NCBI GenBank assembly: GCA_035550375.1
Contig: DASZPH010000124.1
Span: 124,001 to 188,000 of the forward strand
DNA: 64,000 nucleotides
Source of the DNA: DASSFG01 sp035550375
GTDB taxonomy: Bacteria; Planctomycetota; Planctomycetia; Pirellulales; JAICIG01
Reading direction: 5' to 3'
The notes under the pieces are model-generated. The model saw nothing but the letters and a program-made list of their open reading frames with translations, searched no databases and was not told the DNA's origin. Position numbers and translations under genes: made by a program. Shown here piece after piece: positions 52,635 to 61,172 of this stretch. The number at the start of each line of letters is the position of its first letter. The first letter of the stretch is position 1.

Positions 52635-54974
52635 CTAACCCGGGGCTGCGGCGCCGGTCTCTCCTTCGACGAGATCCGCGGCGTGGGCGTGCTGGATGGC
52701 TTCTTCCGTGCTCGTCGGATCGACTTGGCGGCAGCTCGCGGTGATACGCTCGGCCAGCTCACGCAACTCGGCCTGCCAGGCGGCCGGCTCGACTTCGGGG
52801 GGGCTGATGGTGGCGAACTCCTCGCAAAGCAGGATCAGCCGCAGCAGGTGGCGGAAAATCAGCCCCTCCTGCTTGATGAGGTCGCGTGACTTCACAAAGT
52901 TGTTGAAGTCTCCGCCAAAGAAAAACAGTTCGCCGGCGACCCACACCGCCTGTGTGTCGACGTCGCGAACGTCGGGGTGCAAGGCGTCGAAGAGCAGCCG
53001 CAGTTTCTCGGCCAGCATCGGCGGCCGCTCAAAAGGCTCGTCGCGGTCGCGCTGGTCGTCGGCTTCCTCTTCGGGCACCGGCGCCGCCATCAACCCGCGG
53101 GCGATCAGTTCGTCGTCGAGGCGCGTCGCCGCGAGCGGGCCGGCGGGCAGATCGCGCGGGACGCGCACGTACTTGAGCACGGGTCCGGGCAGGCCGAGCA
53201 CGCTCTCGAGCGCTTGCAGCCGCTCGGTGCGGTCGGCAACGCCGAGTTGCTCGATCAAAAACGCGCCGTAAAGCGGGTTGACGCTGCGGAACGACAGGAG
53301 GCGGGGAAGGGTCTCGGTCGGATGGGCCAGTCTCGGCGAATAACGAGGTGGCGGCGGAGGAGGCTCAACCGGCGAAGTCGCCTGAAGCAGACCGAGCAGC
53401 CCTTTGGCCGGTGCCGGCTCGGCCTTGGGTTGCTCGGTTTCTTCGTTCTTCTTGGGCGGTTCGGGTTCGAGGGTTACATAACCGCCCGACCAAAGCGTGA
53501 GCAGCATGCGGTCGAGCGCCTGTTCGCCGGCGCGTATCCGCGGCTCGTCCATCAACCGCTTGCGAATCAGCTTGCGGATCAAATCGACGTCGGGCGAGAT
53601 TGTCAGCAAGTAGGCCAGTAGCCGCCAGGGAAGCTGGCCTTTGCTGTAAAGCTTGCCCGGTGGTGCGAGCTTGAGCTTGTCGAACTGCTGCTCGTTCCAA
53701 TAGGTCTGGTTCTCGCGTCGACTCGGGCGCTTTTTCTTGAGCGCCTTCTTGGCCTTCAGCAAGCCGGGGTCTTTGGTGTCCTCGGGAATGGCGTCGTACT
53801 TTTGCTTCCAGCGCAGAATCTTCACGTCGTCTTCGTGAGCCAGCGCGAACACGTAGCCGCGATCGTCGTATTGGGGACGGCCGGCCCGGCCGAAAATCTG
53901 ATGCGCTGTGCTTGCCTCGAGCAGCTTCTGCTCGCCCGGCGGCCCCTTGACTAGCGAGGTCAGCACGACGCTACGGGCGGGAAGGTTGATTCCCGCCGCC
54001 AGCGTTTCGGTGCAGACGCAGATGGCCAGCAACTTTTTCTGGAACAGGTGCTCGACGACGCGACGGTATTTGGGGAGGAGCCCGGCGTGGTGCACGCCGA
54101 CGCCCCGCATGAGCAGTTGTTTCAGTTTCGTGCCGGCTCCTTGGGACAGGTCGAGCCGGTTCACCTCGTCCAAGAGCCGCGAACGAGTTGGTTCGTTCAG
54201 CAGGTGGCAGCCCTTGAGCTGTTCCGCCACGCTCCAGCACTCGTCGCGGTTGAAGCAGAACACCAGGGCGGGCGTCTGGCGGCTGGCGTCGTCTCCCTGC
54301 GAGATGCGGGTGGCGAATTCGCCCAGCAGTTCGTCCGGCACCCATTGGTAATTCAGCGGCACCCGCCGCTCGGTACCTTGAACGAGCTCGATTTTGCGCC
54401 CGTGACAGCGATCGAGCCAGTTGACAAATTCCTGGGAGTTGCCGACCGTGGCCGAGAGCAAAAGCAGTTTGACGTGCGGCGGCAGCATGCCGAGCGATAA
54501 TTCCCAGACGATGCCGCGCTCGACGTCGGCGAAGCTGTGGAACTCGTCCATCACCACGGCGCTGACCGGCGTGAAGTCGAACGCCGCCTGATGCAGCAGC
54601 CGGTTGAGCAGGATCTCAGCCACGACAACCAGCACGCGCGCACGGGAATTGACGCGGCGGTTGCCCGTCACCAGTCCCACGTCCTCGGGGGAAAAGCCCC
54701 AGCGGACCGCCGCCGCCTGCATCTCGGCAAATTTCTGTTCCGTAAGAGCGATCAACGGCGTGGTGTAATAGGCGGTCGTGCCGTTGTGGAGGGCCTCGAA
54801 GAGGGCCGCCTCGGCAATCAGCGTCTTTCCCGTTCCGGTGGGTGCGCACACAAGAACCCCCTTCGCGGCCGTGAACCAGGCGAGAAGTGCCTCTTCCTGC
54901 ACCGGGTAGGGAGGGTAAGGAAGCTGCTTGAGATAGGCTTCGGCGAGTTCGTCTCGCGATAAGGGCGTCGGCAT
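52635..54974 (-). CDS. Ski2-like DEAD/DEAH-box RNA helicase
   Basis: The product is 779 residues from the ATG at 54974 (MPTPLSRDELAEAY); the 156-residue upstream extension is Arg-rich and was rejected. Motifs: Q-like PYPPYPVQEEAL, I APTGTGKT, Ia TTPLIALTEQK, II DEFH, III LLLSATVG, IV-like LVFCFNRDEC, V ETLAAGINLPA and VI QIFGRAGRPQYDDRG. The long C-terminal region after a KK-rich stretch, with a Pro/Glu-rich linker, resembles Ski2/Mtr4-type (COG4581) proteins. In bacteria such helicases are little studied; a role in RNA decay or processing is an inference from the eukaryotic relatives. Confidence 0.9.
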   Translation of the reverse strand: MPTPLSRDELAEAYLKQLPYPPYPVQEEALLAWFTAAKGVLVCAPTGTGKTLIAEAALFEALHNGTTAYYTTPLIALTEQKFAEMQAAAVRWGFSPEDVGLVTGNRRVNSRARVLVVVAEILLNRLLHQAAFDFTPVSAVVMDEFHSFADVERGIVWELSLGMLPPHVKLLLLSATVGNSQEFVNWLDRCHGRKIELVQGTERRVPLNYQWVPDELLGEFATRISQGDDASRQTPALVFCFNRDECWSVAEQLKGCHLLNEPTRSRLLDEVNRLDLSQGAGTKLKQLLMRGVGVHHAGLLPKYRRVVEHLFQKKLLAICVCTETLAAGINLPARSVVLTSLVKGPPGEQKLLEASTAHQIFGRAGRPQYDDRGYVFALAHEDDVKILRWKQKYDAIPEDTKDPGLLKAKKALKKKRPSRRENQTYWNEQQFDKLKLAPPGKLYSKGQLPWRLLAYLLTISPDVDLIRKLIRKRLMDEPRIRAGEQALDRMLLTLWSGGYVTLEPEPPKKNEETEQPKAEPAPAKGLLGLLQATSPVEPPPPPPRYSPRLAHPTETLPRLLSFRSVNPLYGAFLIEQLGVADRTERLQALESVLGLPGPVLKYVRVPRDLPAGPLAATRLDDELIARGLMAAPVPEEEADDQRDRDEPFERPPMLAEKLRLLFDALHPDVRDVDTQAVWVAGELFFFGGDFNNFVKSRDLIKQEGLIFRHLLRLILLCEEFATISPPEVEPAAWQAELRELAERITASCRQVDPTSTEEAIQHAHAADLVEGETGAAAPG

Positions 54975-55156
54975 TCGCCGAGTGTAAGGTTTTGCGTTCG
55001 CCAGCCCCAGGCCTATTGGCCGAGCTGGTTGCTGCGATTCTACTTGCGTCAAGCGGGCCTTACTGCGAGAATAATCGCGGTTTTCGGAGTCTGCCCGCTC
55101 GCGCCCCAGGCGCATCTTCTTATCGCGGACACCTACCAGTTCGTGAGGACCGACCA

Positions 55157-56464
55157 ATGTCAAGGGACCGCGTTCGTTGGGGTTGGAAATGGGCCTGTCT
55201 CTCGGGCGCGATCGTGGGCTTAGCGGGTTGTGGCGAGAGCGATTCAGCGACAACGAACGTCGCCGTAGTTCCGTCCGCTTCCGCCGCCGCACCTGCCGCC
55301 AATTCCCCAGCCGCCTCGACACCCTCCCCCGCCTCGCCTCCGGCGAATTCGGGTACAGCAACGACGCCACCGGCCGCCGCCGCTGCACCGCCGGCAGCCG
55401 CCTCGACGCCCGCCGCCGTTGGGGCGTCGGCCGGACCACCAAACATGGCGCCGGCCCCCTCGGGCGCTACTCCCGCGGCCGTGTCCCCGCCCGCAGCCGC
55501 ACCTCCGCCCGGCGCGAACGGCCCGACGGCCGCTCCTGCCGGCTATGGCCCGCCCATGCCGCCAGGCGGAAATAGCGGAGGCAGCGGTCCAACGACAGCT
55601 CCTGCCGGCTATGGTCCCCCAATGCCGCCAGGAGGAAATAGCGGAGGCAGCGGTCCAACGACGGCTCCTGCTGGCTATGGTCCCCCAATGCCGCCGGGAG
55701 GAAATAACGGAGGCAGCGGTCCAACGACGGCTCCTGCCGGCTATGGTCCCCCGATGCCGCCGGGAGGAAATAACGGGGGCAACGGTCCGACGAAAGCTCC
55801 TGCCGGCTATGGTCCCCCGATGCCGCCGGGCAATCCGGGAGGCAACGGTCCGACGACACCTCCCGCCGGGTATGGTCCGCCCACGGCGCCGGGAAGCAAC
55901 GGGGGCAACGCGCCCATGGGCCCGCCCGCTGGCTATGGTCCCTCCGGGCCGCCAGGCGGCAGCACGCCGGGCCCGAACGGCCCTCCACCCGGCACGCAGC
56001 CCGGGGGGATGCAACCGCCCGGAACGGGCGGCGCCGGAATGCAACCGCCCGGCTTCGGCGGTCAAGGCGGACCGAATCAATCTCCCTTTTCTGGCAGCAA
56101 AGGGGATGGAGCCGAGGGAGTCGCACAGAAGTTCTACGACAAGATCATGGCGGGCGACACCAAGGACATGAGCGGTCTGTTCAGCACGAAGGCAACGGGT
56201 AAGGCGAAAGCTTTTCGTGACGGTCAGGCCAGCGAAGAGATGGTCAGTGAAATGAAGACGGCGATGACCAACGTCCGCCTGTCGAGCAACAAGCTGCTTC
56301 AGGGGATGCACGTGATCCTCCTAGAGGAGAATTCGGGAAATCAAGGCGTGCAGCCCACGGGGGCCAGCGGCAAGCGGAACCAACGGAAAATCGGCAAGAG
56401 GGTGCAATTCCAGGTGGTCTCGGAGGGCGGCCAGTTCCTCATCAAAGACATTCGGGTCCTTTAG
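55157..56464 (+). CDS. Lipoprotein with Gly/Pro-rich tandem repeats
   Basis: The product is 435 residues from the ATG at 55157 with GAGG upstream; the longer frame was rejected because this start gives a clean lipobox (IVGLAGC, Cys 23). Residues about 30-120 are Ala/Pro/Ser-rich. Residues about 122-251 are six repeats of the type GPTTAPAGYGPPMPPGGNSG. After another Gly/Pro stretch, the last 115 residues form a folded domain (GVAQKFYDKIMAGDTKDMSGLF, VQFQVVSEGGQFLIKDIRVL) that looks NTF2- or DUF4878-like. It is probably anchored in a membrane, with the repeat as a flexible stalk through the cell wall. Confidence 0.85.
   Translation: MSRDRVRWGWKWACLSGAIVGLAGCGESDSATTNVAVVPSASAAAPAANSPAASTPSPASPPANSGTATTPPAAAAAPPAAASTPAAVGASAGPPNMAPAPSGATPAAVSPPAAAPPPGANGPTAAPAGYGPPMPPGGNSGGSGPTTAPAGYGPPMPPGGNSGGSGPTTAPAGYGPPMPPGGNNGGSGPTTAPAGYGPPMPPGGNNGGNGPTKAPAGYGPPMPPGNPGGNGPTTPPAGYGPPTAPGSNGGNAPMGPPAGYGPSGPPGGSTPGPNGPPPGTQPGGMQPPGTGGAGMQPPGFGGQGGPNQSPFSGSKGDGAEGVAQKFYDKIMAGDTKDMSGLFSTKATGKAKAFRDGQASEEMVSEMKTAMTNVRLSSNKLLQGMHVILLEENSGNQGVQPTGASGKRNQRKIGKRVQFQVVSEGGQFLIKDIRVL
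55520..55909 (+). repeat. Coding tandem repeat, 66/63-bp units
   Basis: Four 66-bp units (55520, 55586, 55652, 55718) and two 63-bp units (55784, 55847) encode GPT-x-APAGYGPPMPPGG-type peptides, followed by a degenerate seventh. Units differ at few positions, mostly third bases, which suggests recent expansion by slippage or recombination. Confidence 0.9.
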
Positions 56465-56486
56465 TGCCGATATTCGGGATGCTGCG

Positions 56487-57947
56487 ATGTGCGCGACCGT
56501 CCAAGCGTTGCCCGTTCATCCGCGTGTAACGCGGCGGACGCTCATTCAGGCCGGCGCGCTGGGCCTGGTTGGGCTTGGCACCAACCACCTGCAGGCCCTG
56601 CGGGCGGCCGGAGGTGAGAGCGGTTCTCACGCCGCCGGTTTCGGCCAGGCCCGCGCCGCCATCTACATCTTCCTGTCTGGCGGTCTGGCCCAACAAGACA
56701 GCTTCGATCTCAAACCCGAGGCGCCCGACAACGTCCGCGGCGAGTTCAAACCGATCGCCACGCGCACGCCGGGGGTGCAGATCTGCGAGCACCTGCCGCT
56801 GCTGGCCGAGCGGAGCCAGTTTTGGGCCCTCGTGCGCTCGCTCACTCACCGCTCCAACGATCATTCGGCCGGTCATCACATCATGCTCACCGGCCGAAGC
56901 GAACTTCCTCCCGGATTCGACCCTGGCGCCGCGCGCCCGGCCGATTGGCCCTCGATCGCCGCGGTCGCGGGCTACGCCGTTTCCCCGCGGAATAACCTTC
57001 CGCCCGCCGTCATGCTGCCCGAGCGGCTCATCCACTCCAGCGGTCGCGTTATTCCCGGCCAATTCGCCGGCATTCTCGGTGCGCGCCACGAACCGTGGCT
57101 GGTGGAGGCGTCGCCGTTCCACGCAACCTCCTACGGGGCCTTTCCGGAGTATCAGTTCGACCACCAGGAACGCGGGCATCCTGATCAGCGTCTCTTCCAG
57201 GCTCCCAACCTTAGTCTGCCGCAAGGCGTCGATCCGACCCGGTTCGGCGGCCGTCTGGACATTCTTTCCGAGGTCGAAAAGCAACGTCGCCGACTGGATC
57301 GTCTTGCCGAGGCGATCGACTTCGACCGCTACCGGCAGGGAGCGATCTCTCTGCTGGCCGATCCCAAGGTGAAATCGGCCTTTGACGTGACGCGGGCCGA
57401 CGATCGAACGCAAGACCGTTACGGCCGAAACTCGTTCGGCTGGTCGCTGCTGATGGCGCGGCGACTGGTCGAAATCGGCGTCAACCTGGTGCAAGTCCAC
57501 CTGGGCAACGACGAGACCTGGGACACGCACGGCGAAGCGTTTCCGCACCTGCGAGATAAGCTTCTCCCTCCGACCGACAAGGCAGTCTCCGCCCTGCTCG
57601 ACGACCTGCACGAGAGCGGTTTGCTGGAGTCGACGCTGATCGTGATGGCGGGCGAGTTTGGGCGCACTCCAAAAATCACCCACCTGCCCCAGTACTACAA
57701 GCTGCCGGGCCGCGACCACTGGGGAGCGGTGCAGACGGTCTTCCTCGCCGGCGGCGGAATAGGGGGCGGCACGGTCGTCGGTTCGTCGGACAAGATCGGC
57801 GCCTTTCCCGCCAGCGAGCCGCAGACGCCTGAGAATCTGGCGGCCACGATCTATCATGCCCTGGGCATTCCCTCGCTGGCCGTGTTTCACGACGCCTTGG
57901 ATCGTCCGCACCAAATCTATCACGGTGGGCCGATCAAGTTCGCCTAA
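56487..57947 (+). CDS. DUF1501 protein (exported, sulfatase-like fold)
   Basis: The product is 486 residues. A Tat-like leader (VTRRTLIQAGALGLVGLG, 14-31) precedes the DUF1501 domain: AAIYIFLSGGLAQQDSFDLKPEAPDNVRGEF (landmarks IFLSGGLAQQDSFD and NVRGEF), DHSAGHHIMLTGR, the middle DRYGRNSFGWSLLMARRLVE-like block, DTHGEAFPHLRDK, and VMAGEFGRTPKI with GRDHWG. The fold is related to alkaline phosphatases and sulfatases, but the catalytic Cys/Ser-formylglycine motif is not evident. Such genes usually follow DUF1549/DUF1553 genes; here the nearest one is 35 kb away. Confidence 0.93.
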   Translation: MCATVQALPVHPRVTRRTLIQAGALGLVGLGTNHLQALRAAGGESGSHAAGFGQARAAIYIFLSGGLAQQDSFDLKPEAPDNVRGEFKPIATRTPGVQICEHLPLLAERSQFWALVRSLTHRSNDHSAGHHIMLTGRSELPPGFDPGAARPADWPSIAAVAGYAVSPRNNLPPAVMLPERLIHSSGRVIPGQFAGILGARHEPWLVEASPFHATSYGAFPEYQFDHQERGHPDQRLFQAPNLSLPQGVDPTRFGGRLDILSEVEKQRRRLDRLAEAIDFDRYRQGAISLLADPKVKSAFDVTRADDRTQDRYGRNSFGWSLLMARRLVEIGVNLVQVHLGNDETWDTHGEAFPHLRDKLLPPTDKAVSALLDDLHESGLLESTLIVMAGEFGRTPKITHLPQYYKLPGRDHWGAVQTVFLAGGGIGGGTVVGSSDKIGAFPASEPQTPENLAATIYHALGIPSLAVFHDALDRPHQIYHGGPIKFA

Positions 57948-58007
57948 GGGGCGTCGGCCGGTTTGGGTCGCCGCGCCTCGATGTGTCCTTGGGTCGCCGC
58001 GCCTCGG

Positions 58008-58562
58008 TCACCGCCGGCGGCGTCGATAAAGCTGGCCTGCCACGGAATCGGGATTGGCCTTCGCGTTTGCGATTGCTTCACCGGCCGCCCGGTATCGAGC
58101 CCGTCCCCCCTTGGAAAACAGCACCCAGGCCACGTAAAAGCTGAAAGCGAAAGGAAAGCCGACGAAATAGAACCAGAATCGGTTGGTGGCCGCTTCCACC
58201 AGGCTGGCAATCGAGAACACCACGACCAGGACCGGCATGATGGCCACCGCGGAGTACCACGCCCACGTCTTGTACGCCGCCAGACCGTAGCCCGTCGCGA
58301 CCAACAGAATTCCGGCCGCAAGAGCGATCGCGGCAATTTGCCCTCCTGCCAGCAGAAACAGCAGGGCGGTCAGTGTCGTGCATCCACCGACGAACTTCAG
58401 GATGATCGCCAGCACGTCGAAATCGCGCGCGTGGGGTGTCAGAGGCTGCTTTCGCCCTCGCGTTTCGACGGTGAGTTCGTTCGGTTGGCTTGAACCCTCG
58501 GCTTCATCCAGCGTGCCGTCCCGAAACCGGCCCGTCAGGTCGAGGTCCGTCGGATCGCTCAT
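58008..58562 (-). CDS. Polytopic membrane protein, function unknown
   Basis: The product is 184 residues. An acidic soluble N-terminus of about 45 residues is followed by four membrane helices (about 50-68, 73-92, 97-122 and 128-148: LAIILKFVGGCTTLTALLFLL, IAAIALAAGILLVATGYGLAAY, YSAVAIMPVLVVVFSIASLV, FWFYFVGFPFAFSFYVAWVLF) and a basic tail ending in RRRRR. No family is recognised. It converges on the DUF1501 gene. Confidence 0.75.
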   Translation of the reverse strand: MSDPTDLDLTGRFRDGTLDEAEGSSQPNELTVETRGRKQPLTPHARDFDVLAIILKFVGGCTTLTALLFLLAGGQIAAIALAAGILLVATGYGLAAYKTWAWYSAVAIMPVLVVVFSIASLVEAATNRFWFYFVGFPFAFSFYVAWVLFSKGGRARYRAAGEAIANAKANPDSVAGQLYRRRRR

Positions 58563-58837
58563 CGTGGTTCCTTTCGTGTTGACCGATGGTGTCCTTGCGC
58601 CCCCCCTTCATGGGTTGGTTGTACCGCGAGACCACCAAGACGTCTAGCAAAAGACGCCGCTTAGCAAGGCCCGCCAGCGCGGGCGAATGGGTGATTCGCT
58701 GTCGCCGCCCCTCTGGACTTTCGTTTGAGAAACTCTAACGGTCGTGCCGATAAAGAAGGCCAACCGTTCTGGTGCGGATAAGCCATCGGCGGGTTCGGGC
58801 AAACAGCGGGGGCTGTTCAAACAGGCGAGCGGGTTCG

Positions 58838-59866
58838 ATGCTTCGGCTCTCGGCTGCCTTGGCCTTGCTGATGGTGACGTCGGGCTGCATGTTCATGCCC
58901 GAAGTGTCGCGGCAGCCCACCTTCCACAATCCCTTTCCTCAGTTGCAGAAGGTGGCCGTGGCTCCCTTTTTCAATTTGAGCACAGAGCCGACCGTCGACG
59001 GCCGCCATGTTGCGCTTGCCTACTTCAGTGAGTTGCAAAGTATTCCGGGTTTCGAGGTGATACCCATCGGTGTGGTGGAGAAAACGCTGGAGGCGCAACA
59101 GCTTACGCTCAACGGTCCGACCGAGGCCCGCAAACTGGCTCAGCTTCTGGACGTCGACGCGGTCGTTGTCGGGGCGGTCACGGATTTCTCGCCCTACTAC
59201 CCGCCCCGCTTTGCCCTACAAATCGAGTGGTACGCCGCGAATCCCAACTTTCATCCCATTCCGCCAGGTTACGGACTGCCCTGGGGCACGCCGCACGAGG
59301 ATGAGATTCCTGGCCCGTTGATCTTCGAGGCGGAGATGGCGCTGGCGCGAGCGCAAATGAAGACGCAAACGCCCAAGTACGTAAAACCGCTGCACCTAAT
59401 GCCGCCCCCCAGCGGCGACGGGGATGACGAGGAGGGCCAGCCGAGCGAGCCGTCGGCGGACGATGGCGAGCGGGGAGAACTTATGTCGCACAATGAGCCT
59501 TTGCCGTCGGAACCGACGGCACCATCGGAGCAAGCCGCCACCACCGGGCTGCCGGCCGACTGGCCCGATGCGAGCGGCTTTCATCCGCCCAGTCCGTCGA
59601 CGATGCCGATCCGCACCAAGGAATCGGCCGAACCGGTGCTTCGCCACACCCGGACCTACAACGGCAGCGACCAGGACGTGACAACGGCGCTGGCCAGTTA
59701 CTTCTACTTTCGGGACGAGGCCCGCTTTGGCGGCTGGCAGGGTTACCTGCAACGTAGCGACGACTTTATCCGATTTTGTTGCCATATGCACATAACCGAA
59801 ATGTTGACGGCGCGGGGGGGCGCCGGACAAACGCGAGTAGTGTGGCGGTGGCCGATCATCCGATAA
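58838..59866 (+). CDS. Lipoprotein with CsgG/LpoB-like domain
   Basis: The product is 342 residues from the ATG at 58838; this start places a lipobox (LMVTSGC, Cys 17) correctly. Residues about 30-125 (KVAVAPFFNLSTEPTVDG, LQSIPGFEVIPIGVVEKTLE, LLDVDAVVVGAVTDFSPYYPP) match the alpha/beta fold of CsgG, LpoB and GNA1162 lipoproteins. A Pro/Ser/Glu-rich linker (about 205-280) precedes a C-terminal block (YNGSDQDVTTALASYFYFRDEAR) that looks conserved. It may bind partners at the outer membrane or periplasm. Confidence 0.8.
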   Translation: MLRLSAALALLMVTSGCMFMPEVSRQPTFHNPFPQLQKVAVAPFFNLSTEPTVDGRHVALAYFSELQSIPGFEVIPIGVVEKTLEAQQLTLNGPTEARKLAQLLDVDAVVVGAVTDFSPYYPPRFALQIEWYAANPNFHPIPPGYGLPWGTPHEDEIPGPLIFEAEMALARAQMKTQTPKYVKPLHLMPPPSGDGDDEEGQPSEPSADDGERGELMSHNEPLPSEPTAPSEQAATTGLPADWPDASGFHPPSPSTMPIRTKESAEPVLRHTRTYNGSDQDVTTALASYFYFRDEARFGGWQGYLQRSDDFIRFCCHMHITEMLTARGGAGQTRVVWRWPIIR

Positions 59867-60001
59867 GAGCACTTAGAGGTCTCCCAGAACCAGGGACGGT
59901 GGGGCCGCGAAGGCGCGGAGCACCGATGAGTTTCTGGACGGGATCTGAAACAGAACGATTGACTGCAGAGATTCGGCCGCAGCCCACGGAGGAAACCAGC
60001 C

Positions 60002-60259
60002 TTGGCATCGCAAGACATCAACGTGTTGGCCCTGGTGAAAGGCGCCGAGCGATACGTGTTTCTCTACGACGACGCCAGCCGGGCTGAGACGTTGCGCGTG
60101 CTCGGCCGCTACGCCTCCAATCCCGACCTGAGCTTCACGTGGTACGACGCCGCGGTGCTCAGCCAGAAAATCCGGCAGGAGATCCCGAAGGCGGAGCCCG
60201 CCCCCAGCCATCGTCGGTTCAAGCTTCCGCTCACGACCGATTCCGACGAGTCGGCCTAG
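60002..60259 (+). CDS. Small conserved protein upstream of xerC, TTG start
   Basis: The 85-residue product starts at a TTG with GGAGG nine bases upstream, the clearest ribosome site of the area. It contains INVLALVKGAERYVFLYDDASR, VLGRYASNPDLSFTWYDAAVLSQKI and a basic C-terminal tail. No family name comes to mind, but the N-terminal half looks like a conserved planctomycete small protein. It ends 9 bases before the recombinase start, so the two are probably co-transcribed. Confidence 0.7.
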   Translation: MASQDINVLALVKGAERYVFLYDDASRAETLRVLGRYASNPDLSFTWYDAAVLSQKIRQEIPKAEPAPSHRRFKLPLTTDSDESA

Positions 60260-60268
60260 CACGCGAGC

Positions 60269-61168
60269 ATGCAGACCGCCATCGACCGGTTCTTGCAATA
60301 CCTGACCGTCGAGCGAAACAGCTCGGCACTGACGGTCAAGAGCTACCGCGAAGACCTGCAGGCGCTGGCCGCCTACCTCGGCGAGCGCTACCAGAGCGCT
60401 CCCCAGCCGGGAGAGGTGACGACACTCGATCTGCGCGGCTACCTGGCCGCGCTGCACGAGCGGCAATACGCCAAGACAACGATCGCCCGGAGGCTTGCCT
60501 CGCTGCGAAGTTTTTTCCGCTTCGGCCAGCGCGAGGGATGGAGCGAGGCCAACCCGGCCAAGCCGCTGCGCAATCCTCGCAAGAGCCGCGCGCTGCCGCA
60601 CTTCCTTTCCTCAGCCGATCTCGATCGGCTGCTCGCTGCGCCTCCGTCCGACAAGCCGATGGGGTTGCGCGACCGGGCCATTCTGGAGGTGCTCTACTCG
60701 GCCGGCCTGCGCGTGAGCGAACTGGTCGGTTTGAACGACGGTGATGTGGACCGGGCTGAAGGGATCGTGCGTGTCCGCGGCAAGGGCAAACGCGAGCGGC
60801 TGGCGCCGATCGGCAGCTACGCATCCAAGGCGCTCGGCCATTGGCTGCGCGTGCGACGGGTGAGCCCACGTGAGAAGCCGGGAATCGAAACGCCCGTGTT
60901 CGTCAACAAATCGGGCCGGCGGTTGACGACCCGCAGCGTCGGTCGCCTGCTGGAAAAACATCTGACGGCGGCAGGGCTCGACAAACGGACGACGCCGCAC
61001 ACGCTTCGTCACAGCTTCGCCACGCACCTGCTCGACAGCGGCGCCGACATCCGCAGCGTGCAAGAGCTGCTGGGCCATAAGAGCCTGGTCACGACACAGA
61101 TCTACACTCACCTGACCACGGCCAGCCTCCGCGCCGTCTACGAAAAGGCGCACCCGCGGGCAAAGTGA
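60269..61168 (+). CDS. xerC: Tyrosine recombinase XerC/XerD
   Basis: The product is 299 residues. The N-terminal SAM-like domain (1-100) is followed by the catalytic domain with R148 (SAGLRVSELVGL), the beta-hairpin Lys (GKGKRER), H244-x-x-R247 (HTLRHSFATHLL), H270 (LLGHKSLVTTQ) and the nucleophile Y279 (IYTHLT). Length and motifs match XerC/XerD, which resolve chromosome dimers at dif. Choice between C and D is not certain by eye. It is a core gene, not a phage integrase: no attachment site or phage genes are near. Confidence 0.93.
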   Translation: MQTAIDRFLQYLTVERNSSALTVKSYREDLQALAAYLGERYQSAPQPGEVTTLDLRGYLAALHERQYAKTTIARRLASLRSFFRFGQREGWSEANPAKPLRNPRKSRALPHFLSSADLDRLLAAPPSDKPMGLRDRAILEVLYSAGLRVSELVGLNDGDVDRAEGIVRVRGKGKRERLAPIGSYASKALGHWLRVRRVSPREKPGIETPVFVNKSGRRLTTRSVGRLLEKHLTAAGLDKRTTPHTLRHSFATHLLDSGADIRSVQELLGHKSLVTTQIYTHLTTASLRAVYEKAHPRAK

Positions 61169-61172
61169 CTCG

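Noticed and set aside
52635..55442. Extension of the Ski2-like helicase by 156 residues upstream
   Set aside because: The extra part is Arg/Pro-rich, overlaps the lipoprotein gene region and precedes the family-like MPTPLSRDELAEAY start.
55520..55909. Regular repeats that might be taken for a CRISPR array
   Set aside because: The units are contiguous, in frame, with no unique spacers and they encode a Gly/Pro repeat; no cas gene is present.
60269..61168. Tyrosine recombinase as a sign of an integrated element
   Set aside because: It matches XerC/XerD in length and motifs, and there are no att repeats, tRNA gene or phage and plasmid genes around it.
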